From assembly GCA_022648545.1 (NCBI GenBank), contig JALCMP010000003.1:1-64000 (forward strand): 64,000 bases of DNA, given 5' to 3'. The notes beneath the pieces are model-generated. The model had not been told where the DNA came from. It saw only the letters and a program-made list of their open reading frames with translations, and did no database searches. Shown one piece after another: positions 27,507-40,619 of this stretch (position 1 is its first letter; each line of letters starts with the position of its first letter). The stretch is from Bacteroidales bacterium. GTDB lineage: Bacteria > Bacteroidota > Bacteroidia > Bacteroidales > UBA932. A program made the position numbers and the translations under genes.

Positions 27507-30335
27507 TTACAACAAATTCTTAAGAAAACTCCCGGTGTATGAATTACTGCATCCTGCAATATCTTCGGGAGTTCCGTACGCAACTATATTACCACCCAGC
27601 CTTCCGCCTTCCGGCCCCATATCTATAAGATAATCCACCGATTTAAGAACATCGAGATTATGTTCTATGACTACGACAGTATTACCCTGCTCCACAAGCT
27701 TCTGCAAGACGCCGAGCAACACCTTAACATCCCAGAAATGCAGTCCGGTAGTAGGTTCGTCAAGCAAATATATGGAGTTTCCGGTACCCTTCTTCGACAA
27801 TTCGGCAGCCAGCTTTATCCTTTGGCTTTCTCCGCCGCTAAGAGTAGTCGAAGGCTGTCCGAGCTTTACATAACCGAGGCCGACATCCTGCATGGTTTTT
27901 ATTTTACCATATATGGAAGGAATATGGACAAAAAATTCCACGGCTTCCGAAATGGTCATTTCGAGAACATCATTTATGCTTTTCCCCTTATATTTAACGG
28001 CCAGAGTTTCGGTATTATAACGCATGCCGTTGCAATCCCTGCATGTGACATATACGTTGGGAAGAAAACGCATTTCAACCGTCTGGACTCCGGCCCCCCT
28101 GCATGTCTCGCATCTTCCCCCCTTTACATTAAAAGAAAAACGTCCGGCTCCGAATCCCCTGACCTTTGCATCGGGAGTTGCAGCAAATAGTTTTCTTATG
28201 TCGTTGAAGACATTTGTATATGTTGCAGGATTGCTTCTCGGGGTCCGTCCTATTGGACTTTGGTCTATCTCAATTAGTTTATCTATGTTCTTCAATCCGG
28301 ATATGCGGTCATAAGGGAGAGGACTTTTTCTGGAACGGTAAAAATATCTGCTTAATATGGGCTTTAGCGTTTCGTTTATAAGCGAAGATTTTCCGCTTCC
28401 GCTCACACCGCTTATTCCTACGAAACACCCCAGAGGTAATTTAAGATTTACGCTTTTCAAATTATTCCCTCTAGCTCCGTATAGTTCCAGAAATTTTCCG
28501 TTGCCTTTTCTCCTTTCGGCTGGAATTTCTATTTTCTTTATTCCTCTGAGAAAATCGGCGGTATAGCTGTGCAGCTTCTTAACTTCGTCCAAAGGCATGG
28601 ATAATAATCCGCCCGGTTCCCCGTTGTAAAGAAGGCGCCCGCCCTTTACTCCTGCCCCGGGGCCCAAATCCACAAGCCAGTCCCCGGCGAGTATGGTCTG
28701 TTCGTCATGTTCCACAACCATAACAGAATTACCCGAATCACGCAGTTTCTCAAGAGATTTTATCAATTTCATATTGTCCCTCTGATGCAGACCTATACTG
28801 GGTTCGTCCAGTATATAAAGGACATTAACAAGTTTGCTGCCGATCTGCGTTGCAAGTCTTATTCTCTGTCCTTCGCCTCCGCTCAGTGTACGTACGGGAC
28901 GATCGAGAGTAAGATAATTCAACCCCACGTCTCTTATAAAGCCGATCCTGTCCTTGAGCTCCTTTACAATATCGTTGGCTATGACAGCCGATCTGCCCTC
29001 AAGTATATCCGGCAGGCGGGAAACCCAATCATATAGAGTATCTATATCCATGGAAGATACTTCGGCTATATTCTTTCCGTCTATCTTAAAACACAGGGCT
29101 TCTTTCTTCAGCCTGGTTCCTCCGCAATCGGGGCAGACGGATTCCTTTACGAACCGTTCTTTTCTTGCGTAAGAATCTTCGCTGTCGTTTCCGTTCTGTT
29201 CAAGTTTTGAAATTACTCCAGGAAAAGAAGCCAGCAAACGGCCGTCGGCAAGATCTACTCTGAAAAGTTCGTCCGTCCCGTTTATTATGGCATCCATTAC
29301 GTCGTCCGCCAACTCCTTTATAGGAACGTTAAGGGAGAAATCCATCTTTTTGGACATTGCTTCGAGAATTCTGAACCAATTATTATCCCTGTAAGAACCT
29401 AACGGTTCCAGTCCGCCTGAAAAAATACTTTTTCCCGCATCGGGTATGATCTTTTTCATATCTATGACGGAAACATATCCGAGTCCCTTGCATTTTGGAC
29501 ACGCCCCCTGGGGCGAATTAAAAGAAAAAGTATGCGGAGCAGGTTCGGGCAGGGAGAATCCGGTATCGGGACACATCAGATGCCTGCTGAAATATCTCAG
29601 CTTGTCTTCACTCCCATCCGTACCCGGAGACAGAATAGCCAGCGAATCCTTTCCCTGCATGAATGCCACGTCCACCGAATCGGAAATCCGCTTGAAGTCT
29701 TCTTCCGAAGGGACAAGCTTATCTATAACAAGTTCTATGAAATGACGTTTATACCTGTCCAGAGGAGACAACTCCGACAAATAAAGGATCTCGCCGTCCA
29801 CCCTAAGCTGCTGATAGCCTTTTCGGGCAAGCCTTTCGAAAAGATCCTTGTAATTTCCCTTTCGTCCGGCAACCAGCGGGGCAAGCACTATGCATTTCGA
29901 TCCTGCATATTCTTTTATTATAAGTTCGGTAATCTGCCTGTTCGTATACCTTATCATCTTTTTCCCCGTATAAGGCGAATACGCATCCGAAGCACGCGCA
30001 TAAAGCAGCCTGAGGAAATCATATATTTCAGTTATGGTTCCTACAGTAGAACGAGGATTATTCCCCGTTGTTTTCTGTTCTATTGCTATTATGGGACTGA
30101 GCCCCTTTATGCTTTCGACTTTAGGCCTCTTTAATATTCCTATGAACTGTCTCGCATATGCCGACAGGGTTTCCATATAACGTCTTTGCCCTTCGGCATA
30201 CAAAGTGTCGAATGCAAGCGAAGATTTACCGCTTCCGCTAAGACCGGTAACTACAACCAGCTTGTTCCTTGGAATAGTTACGTCTATATTTTTAAGGTTG
30301 TGTTCTGCGGCTCCTATTATTTCGATTTTATCCAT
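27507..30335 (-). CDS. uvrA: Excinuclease ABC subunit UvrA
   Basis: UvrA is the damage-recognition ATPase of nucleotide excision repair. The 942 residues contain two ABC modules: the first with Walker A GLSGSGKSSLAFDTLYAEGQ and signature LSGGEGQRIRLA, the second with GVSGSGKSSLINETL and TTLSGGESQRIKLAAEL. Cysteine pairs are present at CPKCKGLG, CPDCGGTR and CETCRGAG...CRDCNG. It is complete. Its start abuts the stop of the transglycosylase gene. Confidence 0.97.
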   Translation of the reverse strand: MDKIEIIGAAEHNLKNIDVTIPRNKLVVVTGLSGSGKSSLAFDTLYAEGQRRYMETLSAYARQFIGILKRPKVESIKGLSPIIAIEQKTTGNNPRSTVGTITEIYDFLRLLYARASDAYSPYTGKKMIRYTNRQITELIIKEYAGSKCIVLAPLVAGRKGNYKDLFERLARKGYQQLRVDGEILYLSELSPLDRYKRHFIELVIDKLVPSEEDFKRISDSVDVAFMQGKDSLAILSPGTDGSEDKLRYFSRHLMCPDTGFSLPEPAPHTFSFNSPQGACPKCKGLGYVSVIDMKKIIPDAGKSIFSGGLEPLGSYRDNNWFRILEAMSKKMDFSLNVPIKELADDVMDAIINGTDELFRVDLADGRLLASFPGVISKLEQNGNDSEDSYARKERFVKESVCPDCGGTRLKKEALCFKIDGKNIAEVSSMDIDTLYDWVSRLPDILEGRSAVIANDIVKELKDRIGFIRDVGLNYLTLDRPVRTLSGGEGQRIRLATQIGSKLVNVLYILDEPSIGLHQRDNMKLIKSLEKLRDSGNSVMVVEHDEQTILAGDWLVDLGPGAGVKGGRLLYNGEPGGLLSMPLDEVKKLHSYTADFLRGIKKIEIPAERRKGNGKFLELYGARGNNLKSVNLKLPLGCFVGISGVSGSGKSSLINETLKPILSRYFYRSRKSPLPYDRISGLKNIDKLIEIDQSPIGRTPRSNPATYTNVFNDIRKLFAATPDAKVRGFGAGRFSFNVKGGRCETCRGAGVQTVEMRFLPNVYVTCRDCNGMRYNTETLAVKYKGKSINDVLEMTISEAVEFFVHIPSIYGKIKTMQDVGLGYVKLGQPSTTLSGGESQRIKLAAELSKKGTGNSIYLLDEPTTGLHFWDVKVLLGVLQKLVEQGNTVVVIEHNLDVLKSVDYLIDMGPEGGRLGGNIVAYGTPEDIAGCSNSYTGSFLKNLL

Positions 30336-31295
30336 TTATAATTTCCTCACTTCCGAATATTCGCGATCGACAGGTACGAATACTTCATATTTCCTTCTCT
30401 TCCTGTTGGTCAATTTATCTGAACGTATCCATTCGTTGCACATCTTTATCATTTTAAAAGAACTGCCGTTCCTCCGTGCGAATACGCTCCAGTTGTTTAT
30501 TTTCCCGGAGACTGTCACCTTCCTGCATTTTACAGGTTCAAAAACAAACTGCGGTGCAATATCAAAGCCATAATATTCCGGATTCCCGAGTATCATCCTG
30601 TACGCGACAGCTCGAAAAACGTACCTGGAGGTTTCCTGCGGGAACTGCATTTCGTAGTAATTATCAAGCAACTGGAGTTTTATTCTTCTGTCTACATTAG
30701 CCATCCCTATATTATATGAAGCGGCGGCGAGAGTCCAGCTTCCATATTTTGAATAAGCCTTTTTAAAGTATGCACATGCGGCATGTGTGGCTTTTATCCA
30801 GTCATATCTCTGGTCCACTTCTCTATTAACTTCCAAACCGTATCTTTTTGCAGTTCCCTTCAAAAACTGCCAATAGCCGGCAGCCCCGGCGGGAGAAACG
30901 GCGGGCTGCAGCCTGCTCTCGGCCACACAGATATAAAAAAAGTCCGCGGGAACTCCTTCTTCTTTCAGTATAGAATCCACAAGGCTCTTGTAACGGCCTT
31001 CGAGCTGCTTTATATAAATAACAGAACCATGCTGGTAACATATGGTCTCAATTTCCCTCAACAGGCTTTCCCTTACGTCGAAATACTCCAGAGGCATACG
31101 CTCTCCTGCAAAAGAAGCCGAATCCGGAAGAGGGGGTACTACAATAGACTGTCTTGTTCCTGAAGCCTGTTTTCTATCTTTTTCAAACCCGACAGCAGAG
31201 GCCTCCCCGCCCGTCCTTACATTGCATGAAATAATCAGACCGGCAAACAATATAACGGAAAGGATGGAAACAATTATCTCGCGAATTCTCATCAT
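30336..31295 (-). CDS. Membrane-bound lytic transglycosylase lipoprotein (Slt family)
   Basis: The 319-residue protein has a lipoprotein signal (GLIISCNV, Cys near 24). The SLT domain spans about residues 85-230. The catalytic glutamate lies in FFYICVAESRLQP, followed by SPAGAAGYWQFLKGTAKRYGL and AAASYNIGMANVDRR. It cleaves the MurNAc-GlcNAc bond of peptidoglycan with formation of 1,6-anhydroMurNAc. No LysM repeats are seen in its C-terminus, unlike full-length MltD. It is next to uvrA with no gap. Confidence 0.9.
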   Translation of the reverse strand: MMRIREIIVSILSVILFAGLIISCNVRTGGEASAVGFEKDRKQASGTRQSIVVPPLPDSASFAGERMPLEYFDVRESLLREIETICYQHGSVIYIKQLEGRYKSLVDSILKEEGVPADFFYICVAESRLQPAVSPAGAAGYWQFLKGTAKRYGLEVNREVDQRYDWIKATHAACAYFKKAYSKYGSWTLAAASYNIGMANVDRRIKLQLLDNYYEMQFPQETSRYVFRAVAYRMILGNPEYYGFDIAPQFVFEPVKCRKVTVSGKINNWSVFARRNGSSFKMIKMCNEWIRSDKLTNRKRRKYEVFVPVDREYSEVRKL

Positions 31296-31299
31296 TAAT

Positions 31300-31944
31300 T
31301 TACATATAATTAAGAAAAGGGTTGGTATTCAACTCTTCGGATACGGTCGTTTCTGGTCCGTGCCCCGGATAAACGGCTGAATCCCTGTCAACGGACGCAA
31401 GCACGGTCCCCAGGCTTCTCATAAGATCGTCATAATTTCCGCCGGGGAAATCGGTTCTTCCTATACTGCCGGCAAAAAGGGAATCGCCGCTGAACAATAT
31501 CTTTTCTTTGACGGAATAGAAACATACTCCGCCAGGGGTATGACCCGGACTATCCATAACCGAAAGCGAAGAATTTCCGAAAGATACAATATCTCCTCCT
31601 CCGATATTTATGGTATCGGGGATTTTTATCACGACTCCTGCTATCCCCATCGACGCACATGCCTTCTCTGCAGACTCAACGACAGGTCTGTCGAGGTCGT
31701 TCATGTAAACCGGAATATTCCATTTCGAAAGAACGAAGCCGCATCCGGCCACATGATCGAAATGACCATGCGTAAGAAGTACCAGTACCGGTTCGAGCGA
31801 ATTTTCGGCTATAAATTTTTCCAATCTCCCGCATTCGTTATCGTTCATCATCCCCGGATCTACTATTGCACATTTCCCCGTTTCATCGTAAAGGATATGG
31901 CATCGTTCCCTTATGGGATTAAAAAATAAAACTTTAATTTTCAT
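31300..31944 (-). CDS. MBL-fold hydrolase (glyoxalase II-like)
   Basis: The 214-residue cytosolic protein has the metallo-beta-lactamase motif THGHFDHVAGCG, the aspartate-containing FSGDSLFAGSIGRTDF and the YPGHGPETTV motif near the end. These place it with hydroxyacylglutathione hydrolase-like or persulfide dioxygenase-like enzymes. Its substrate is not known. I choose the start at 31944 (MKIKVLFFNPIRE) because a -7 box lies at 31970-31977 and the upstream 15 residues have no conservation value. Confidence 0.88.
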   Translation of the reverse strand: MKIKVLFFNPIRERCHILYDETGKCAIVDPGMMNDNECGRLEKFIAENSLEPVLVLLTHGHFDHVAGCGFVLSKWNIPVYMNDLDRPVVESAEKACASMGIAGVVIKIPDTINIGGGDIVSFGNSSLSVMDSPGHTPGGVCFYSVKEKILFSGDSLFAGSIGRTDFPGGNYDDLMRSLGTVLASVDRDSAVYPGHGPETTVSEELNTNPFLNYM

Positions 31945-31969
31945 AATATTATTCACTCCTGACCTTTTG

Positions 31970-31977
31970 CAAAAATA
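31970..31977 (-). promoter_or_regulatory. Candidate -7 box for the MBL hydrolase / transglycosylase / uvrA genes
   Basis: The minus strand reads TATTTTTG, fitting TAnnTTTG, 25 bases before the start at 31944. The genes below it on the same strand (31295 and 30335) follow with little or no gap, so one transcript is likely. Confidence 0.45.
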
Positions 31978-32018
31978 CGAAAGAGGCAAGAATATTCTTA
32001 AAAGAACTCACTATTTTT

Positions 32019-32026
32019 TAACTTTG
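32019..32026 (+). promoter_or_regulatory. Candidate -7 box (TAACTTTG)
   Basis: TAACTTTG matches TAnnTTTG and is 28 bases before the deoxynucleoside kinase start at 32055. It forms a divergent pair with the box at 31970-31977. Confidence 0.5.
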
Positions 32027-32054
32027 AAGAACGATATTCAATAAAATCTTCATT

Positions 32055-32693
32055 ATGCATATAGCTGTAGCAGGAAACATAGGCAGCGGGAAGACCACTC
32101 TGGCAACAAAACTTTGCGAAAAATACGGATGGACCCCAAAACTGGAAAATGTTGACATAAACCCTTATCTTTCGGATTTTTACGCTGATATGCAGAGGTG
32201 GTCGTTCAATTTGCAGATATATTTTCTCAACAAACGTTTCAAGGACATAGTGGAAATAAGGAAATCGAAAAAAATAATAGTACAGGACAGAAGCATCTAT
32301 GAAGATTCCATGATATTCGCTCCCAATCTGCATTCCATGGGATTGCTTTCCACCCGTGATTTCGAAAACTACGAATCACTGTTCAACCTTATGATACAAC
32401 TGGTAAACCCTCCCGATCTTTTGATATATCTGCGTTCTTCCATTCCCAATCTTTTCATGCAAATAAGAAAGAGGAACAGGGATTATGAATCCGGCATTCG
32501 CGAAGATTATTTAAAAAGGCTGAACGACAGATACGAAAACTGGATAGAGAACTATACCGACGGCAAAAAACTTATAATCAACGTAGACAAGTTGAAATTT
32601 GCTGACAACGATGATGATTTTCAAAAGGTTCTGCGTGAAATATGCATCGCACTTCCGGAATCCTGCAAATCCAAGACTGCCACAAACCTTTAA
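32055..32693 (+). CDS. Deoxynucleoside kinase (dAdo/dGuo kinase family)
   Basis: The 212-residue cytosolic kinase phosphorylates deoxynucleosides in the salvage pathway. P-loop GNIGSGKTTLATKL is at residues 7-20. The ENVDINPYLSDFY region carries the catalytic acid, VQDRSIYED is the DRS motif, and the lid motif RKRNRDYESGI is present. The specificity (dA, dG or dC) cannot be read directly. The downstream gap to cydB (104 bases) contains no convincing gene. Confidence 0.92.
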   Translation: MHIAVAGNIGSGKTTLATKLCEKYGWTPKLENVDINPYLSDFYADMQRWSFNLQIYFLNKRFKDIVEIRKSKKIIVQDRSIYEDSMIFAPNLHSMGLLSTRDFENYESLFNLMIQLVNPPDLLIYLRSSIPNLFMQIRKRNRDYESGIREDYLKRLNDRYENWIENYTDGKKLIINVDKLKFADNDDDFQKVLREICIALPESCKSKTATNL

Positions 32694-32797
32694 GAATCAG
32701 AAAACACAATGCCTGAATATAAAAAACGATCTTTCGTCATGTTTCTTACGAACAACAAGATCCCTGCCGGGCGGCATTTGCAAAGGAAGCACTGTTA

Positions 32798-33940
32798 TTA
32801 ATATCCTCCGTTCTCTTTCTGTTCTTCGGGCGATATCCCGTTTTTATCCATGGCACGCCATGTACGATATATATAGCCGGCAACTATAGGAATCAGTAAT
32901 GAAACATAAAACATTACCTTAAGCGTTAAAAAGCTGGAAGAACTATTGAAAATAGTAAGGGAGCTTTGCAAATCAACCGTAGACGGATAATATGATGTAT
33001 TAGCAAATCCGGCACAAAGGAGAAGAGCAGTAACGGCAAGAATAGTCCCGGCACCGGCAAACCATATGCCCTTAACATAAGCCGAGACGTACAAAGTCCT
33101 TACCACCCCGTACAAGACGGCCAGAACTCCAACGACGAAGATGGCCGACACCGGCGGCATGTTCATGAAATTATGCAAGTACTTGAATTTTTCCATAAAG
33201 ACCGTCCCTCCTGCGGTTTCGACGGCGAAGCCGTAGCCGCTAAGAATATGCACTAAAAATGCAATAAAGAAAACAAGGAAAGATATAAAATTCGGCACAA
33301 GTTTCCTGCGGCTCCTTTTATATATTTCGTTGCTTTTAACGTTATTTATGAAATATAATATGCCCAGAACCCTTACAAGGAACAATACCGCCAGCCCGAA
33401 TACGAGGTTCCATATATTTGCAAGAGCTTCCAGCCCGTGCCAGCGACTCGCCCATGAACTTATTACAGGCATATCTCCGGAAAAGATATGGGCTTTGTTC
33501 ACATAAAAGCCGGATCCGGTGAAAAAGGTAGCAACAGCTACTCCAATAAGCAGAGGAGCAACAATACCGTTTATTATAAGAAAGATCCGGTAAACCCTGC
33601 GCCCCGTAAGATTCCCGGGGCTGGACTGGAACTCATAACTTACGGCCTGAAATATGAACGTAAATAATATTATCATCCATAACCAGTATGCACCTCCGAA
33701 ACTAGTACTGTAGAACAACGGGAAAGATGCGAAGAAAGCCCCTCCGAAAGTTACCAGGGTAGTAAAGGCAAGTTCCCATTTACGTCCGGTAGAATTAACC
33801 AGCATTGATACTTCGGTTTCATCTTTTCCTATTTCAAAAAGCATGGAGTTTCCTCCCTGTACGAACATAAGAAAGACAAGCAGTGCTCCCAGCAGGGAGA
33901 TAAGGAACCACCAGTAATGTTGCAAAAATACGTATGACAT
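32798..33940 (-). CDS. cydB: Cytochrome bd ubiquinol oxidase subunit II
   Basis: CydB forms the cytochrome bd oxidase with CydA, reducing oxygen at very low concentrations with quinol as donor. The 380-residue protein has eight or nine transmembrane segments, beginning QHYWWFLISLLGALLVFLMFVQGGNSM and containing GRKWELAFTTLVTFGGAFFASFPLFY. It follows cydA on the same strand by six bases. I see no cydX-type small subunit downstream. Confidence 0.95.
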   Translation of the reverse strand: MSYVFLQHYWWFLISLLGALLVFLMFVQGGNSMLFEIGKDETEVSMLVNSTGRKWELAFTTLVTFGGAFFASFPLFYSTSFGGAYWLWMIILFTFIFQAVSYEFQSSPGNLTGRRVYRIFLIINGIVAPLLIGVAVATFFTGSGFYVNKAHIFSGDMPVISSWASRWHGLEALANIWNLVFGLAVLFLVRVLGILYFINNVKSNEIYKRSRRKLVPNFISFLVFFIAFLVHILSGYGFAVETAGGTVFMEKFKYLHNFMNMPPVSAIFVVGVLAVLYGVVRTLYVSAYVKGIWFAGAGTILAVTALLLCAGFANTSYYPSTVDLQSSLTIFNSSSSFLTLKVMFYVSLLIPIVAGYIYRTWRAMDKNGISPEEQKENGGY

Positions 33941-33946
33941 AATATG

Positions 33947-35512
33947 CTATTTTATTGTTTTAACAACTCCTCCGGCATCATCTTCCGGACCTTTACGTAT
34001 TATATTAAGCATTATACCCGTTGCGGCAATAAACAAAACCGTAAAGATCAAAAGGAAAATAAAAAAAGAAAGCTTTACGGAAGCCACATCCAGATTTGAA
34101 GACGCGGCAATCACGGGAAGAAGATCCTGTATGGCCCACGGCTGGCGTCCGACTTCGGCTACTACCCATCCCGCCATGCCGGCGATATAGGCCAGAGGTA
34201 AAGTAAACACACCTATACGCTGCAGCCCTCTTTGAGTTGCAAACCTGTTCTCTCGATATGCATAAGCGAGAATATATATGAAGAACAATATGAAATATAT
34301 ACCCAGAATAACCATTATCCTGAAAGAATAAAACAGCAAAGGGACATCAGGAACCAGTTCCGCCGGATCTTTTATATATCCGTATCCGAAATAACGCATA
34401 TTTTGCAACAAAGTATCCCGCGTCTCCAGCATTCCTTTCTCATCGCCACTCTTTTTGAAGACATGATATTCCGCAAGAGCATCGAGCGCTTTCCTGCCCC
34501 TGCGCATTTTCTCTTTTGCGGACAGAGCCGTTCTGCCGTCAGGAAGTTCATAACCGCCTTTCAATATGTCGTTGATACCCGGCACATAACCGTTGATATT
34601 CCTTGTAGCGAGAACCGACAGCATCTGCGGAAAATTAAGCTTGAAATAAAATCCCTCAGTTGTGTCGGATCCTGTTTTTCTTACATAAGGAGCTCCCAGT
34701 GCAATAAGTCCTACACCGTTTCCGCCATCGTAAAGAGCTTCCATAGAGGCAAGTTTCATCGGCTGCCTGTCTGAAACCTGAAAAGCCGAACCATCTCCGG
34801 AAACAACGGACAGTATGGCCGCAACAATTCCCGTCCATCCCGCAATTTTTATACTTGAAACGGAAAAATGAACATTTCTCTTTTTCAAAAGGAACCAGCA
34901 GCTTACCCCTATTACGAAAGCAGATCCCAATATCCAAGCGCTGAATACGGTATGGAAAAATTTATTTACGGCAACAGGAGAAAGAGCGACGGCGGCGAAA
35001 TCGGTCATTTCGTTTCTCATGGTATCGGGATTGAAAGTAACTCCCACAGGATCCTGCATCCAGGCATTCGCAACAAGGATCCACCATGCGGACAAAGTTG
35101 CTCCGGCAAATACGAGCCATGTGGATGCCAGATGGAATCCCCTGCTTACCTTTTTCCAGCCGAAAAGCATTACCACAACAAATGCGGCTTCCATAAAGAA
35201 AGCCGCTATCCCTTCTATGGCAAGAGGAGCGCCGAAAATATCTCCTACGAACCATGAATAATTACTCCAGTTGGTTCCGAATTCGAATTCCAATATGAGA
35301 CCGGTAGCAATGCCTACCGCAAAATTAACAGCAAAAAGCTTTATCCAGAATTTTGCGTATTTTTTCCATTCAGGTTTTCCGGTTCGGTAATAAACTGTTT
35401 CCGCAACAGCCATTATAAGACTAAGCCCGAGCGTAAGAGGAACAAATATCCAGTGATATGCGGCAGTCATGGCAAACTGTGCCCTCGACCAGTCTATCAG
35501 AGAAGCATCCAT
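33947..35512 (-). CDS. cydA: Cytochrome bd ubiquinol oxidase subunit I
   Basis: CydA carries the hemes b558, b595 and d. The 521-residue protein starts with WSRAQFAMTAAYHWIFVPLTLGLS, including the axial histidine, and has the conserved FEFGTNWSNYSWFVGDIFGAPLAIEG segment with its charged residues. A hydrophilic Q-loop lies roughly at residues 250-350. The C-terminal half ends in further helices and a short soluble tail. The gene is the first of cydAB, and the ogt gene lies 5 bases upstream on the same strand. Confidence 0.96.
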   Translation of the reverse strand: MDASLIDWSRAQFAMTAAYHWIFVPLTLGLSLIMAVAETVYYRTGKPEWKKYAKFWIKLFAVNFAVGIATGLILEFEFGTNWSNYSWFVGDIFGAPLAIEGIAAFFMEAAFVVVMLFGWKKVSRGFHLASTWLVFAGATLSAWWILVANAWMQDPVGVTFNPDTMRNEMTDFAAVALSPVAVNKFFHTVFSAWILGSAFVIGVSCWFLLKKRNVHFSVSSIKIAGWTGIVAAILSVVSGDGSAFQVSDRQPMKLASMEALYDGGNGVGLIALGAPYVRKTGSDTTEGFYFKLNFPQMLSVLATRNINGYVPGINDILKGGYELPDGRTALSAKEKMRRGRKALDALAEYHVFKKSGDEKGMLETRDTLLQNMRYFGYGYIKDPAELVPDVPLLFYSFRIMVILGIYFILFFIYILAYAYRENRFATQRGLQRIGVFTLPLAYIAGMAGWVVAEVGRQPWAIQDLLPVIAASSNLDVASVKLSFFIFLLIFTVLFIAATGIMLNIIRKGPEDDAGGVVKTIK

Positions 35513-35517
35513 ATGAA

Positions 35518-36075
35518 TTACAACATTTTAATATTAATATTCTCCAGTTCCAAAAGAGTTTTTTTTCTCCATATCCCGGCGGAATATCCACCCATGGAGC
35601 CGTCGGCAGATATGACGCGATGACATGGAATGAGTATCGGCATTTTATTTCTGCCATTGGCATTGGCCACCGCACGCCATGCCCCCGGCCTGCCTATCGA
35701 AACAGCTTCTTCTTTATATGAGATGCTGCCCCCGTAAGGTACGGCGAGCAACGATTCCCAGCATTTTTTTTGGAAATCGGTACCGGTAAGAAACAGCGGC
35801 AAATCAAAATATTTTCTTTTACCTTTAAAATATTCCCCCAGCTCCGAGGCGAGCCGGGAAAATAATATTGTTATATTTACGGGCATGGACGAAACCGTAT
35901 CCCCATTTATGGCGGTACGGCAGCCGAAAAAGTTTTCCAGGCATTTTATGTCCTCGTCCAGACTGCCGGAATCCGAGAATTCCGAAAGGCATATTCCCCG
36001 CACTGAAGCACACGCCGTAATATTGCCTATTTCAGTTCCGATTTCTTTGAAATAAATGATATTACGGTCAAACAT
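35518..36075 (-). CDS. ogt: Methylated-DNA-[protein]-cysteine S-methyltransferase
   Basis: The 185-residue suicide repair protein removes the methyl group from O6-methylguanine. The active-site motif PCHRV lies in ILIPCHRVISADGSMGGYSAG, preceded by the helix-turn-helix SYKEEAVSIGRPGAWRAVANANGRN. The N-terminal domain is less conserved, as usual. It shares its orientation with cydAB and may be co-transcribed with it. Confidence 0.93.
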   Translation of the reverse strand: MFDRNIIYFKEIGTEIGNITACASVRGICLSEFSDSGSLDEDIKCLENFFGCRTAINGDTVSSMPVNITILFSRLASELGEYFKGKRKYFDLPLFLTGTDFQKKCWESLLAVPYGGSISYKEEAVSIGRPGAWRAVANANGRNKMPILIPCHRVISADGSMGGYSAGIWRKKTLLELENINIKML

Positions 36076-36091
36076 TTTAAAAATATTTAAT

Positions 36092-36099
36092 TAGGTTTG
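36092..36099 (+). promoter_or_regulatory. Candidate -7 box (TAGGTTTG)
   Basis: TAGGTTTG fits TAnnTTTG and lies 30 bases before the start of the beta-galactosidase gene at 36130. Confidence 0.45.
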
Positions 36100-36102
36100 T
36101 AG

Positions 36103-39408
<3,306 letters not shown>

Positions 39409-39434
39409 TATATTTATATTATAGATAACTTTTT

Positions 39435-40619
39435 ATGATATATGACACTCGTCACATCCCTGCAATGATATTGAAGACACTTCTTCTAATCGTATTTTCC
39501 AGCCTGGCAGGAGAACATGCTTATGCCTTTCCGGATGATACACCTGAGAATGCAGGGACAAAGGATGAAAAGTCATATACAAAATCAGTAAACAACGATG
39601 ATAAGATAATCTATCTGCGCATGGAAGCTCAAAAAGCCATGGAAGAAAAGAAATTCGCCACGGCCGGCCGTCTTTACAGAGAACTATTGCCATATTACGA
39701 TTCCCTTTACAAAAGCATATTTACAACGGAATCCGAAGCCCTAAGAAAAAGCTATTATATAAACAAACTGGAACTGGCCAGCAAATCTAGACTGGACAAC
39801 CTGCTTTACCTGCTTCTGGCGGTATGCACTACATTGTTCGTATTATGTTTCTTCCTTTTTTATTTTGTAAAATCGCGAAACGAAATGATTGCCGTTTCCA
39901 GGGAAAATCTGGAAAAAGCCAAGCTTAGCGCCGAAGATTCGGTACAGAATAAGAATCTTTTCCTTTCAAATATGAGCCACGAAATAAGAACTCCTCTTAA
40001 TGCAATAGCAGGATTTTCACAGATACTCACCACGGAAGATCTGGACGAACAGACGAGAAAGCAAAGCAAGGAAGTAATAGAGCTGAGTTCGGATCTTCTG
40101 AAAAAGCTTTTGAAGGATGTTGTGGATATTACTACCGTAAATGTTTCCTCCATGAATTTCAGAATAGAAAAATGCGATGCTGTAACTCTCTGTCAGGGTG
40201 TAATAAATATGTTCGACCGGGTAAAACACACCGAAGCAAGGCTCGAATTCGTATGCAATACCGGCATTCTGTTCATATATACCGATATAAGCCGGTTGCA
40301 GCAGGTTATAATAAATCTGCTGTTTAATGCTTCCAAATATACGAAAAGCGGAAGCATAACTCTGTCGCTCGACCAGAACGAAGGTATGGCACGTTTTGCC
40401 GTAACGGATACAGGAACCGGAATTCCGATAAATAAACAGCAGGAGATATTCAAAAGATTTGAAAAACTTAACGATAATGTACCGGGGACGGGACTCGGAC
40501 TATCCATATGCCAGTATATAGTTGAAAAACTCGGCGGCAAGATAAGCGTGGATCCGTCGTACACCGACGGAGCCAGATTTATATTTACTCATCCGCTCCA
40601 GGAAAGAAACTCCATATGA
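39435..40619 (+). CDS. Membrane sensor histidine kinase with short TPR-like periplasmic part
   Basis: The 394-residue protein has a signal or membrane segment at the N-terminus, a short helical region (MEEKKFATAGRLYRELLPYYDSLYK), a transmembrane helix near residues 120-145 and a complete kinase core. The phosphoacceptor is H182 in SNMSHEIRTPLNAI, the N box is NLLFNASKYTKSG, G1 is VTDTGTGI and G2 is GTGLGLSI. No receiver domain or DNA-binding domain is fused and no response regulator gene is adjacent. The final codons overlap the next gene by four bases (ATGA), so the two are translationally coupled. Starts at 39435 and 39465 are both possible. Confidence 0.9.
   Translation: MIYDTRHIPAMILKTLLLIVFSSLAGEHAYAFPDDTPENAGTKDEKSYTKSVNNDDKIIYLRMEAQKAMEEKKFATAGRLYRELLPYYDSLYKSIFTTESEALRKSYYINKLELASKSRLDNLLYLLLAVCTTLFVLCFFLFYFVKSRNEMIAVSRENLEKAKLSAEDSVQNKNLFLSNMSHEIRTPLNAIAGFSQILTTEDLDEQTRKQSKEVIELSSDLLKKLLKDVVDITTVNVSSMNFRIEKCDAVTLCQGVINMFDRVKHTEARLEFVCNTGILFIYTDISRLQQVIINLLFNASKYTKSGSITLSLDQNEGMARFAVTDTGTGIPINKQQEIFKRFEKLNDNVPGTGLGLSICQYIVEKLGGKISVDPSYTDGARFIFTHPLQERNSI

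Noticed and set aside
32709-32801. 30-codon frame after the deoxynucleoside kinase, considered as a CydX-type subunit
   Set aside because: It is on the opposite strand from cydAB, has no transmembrane helix, and overlaps the end of cydB.
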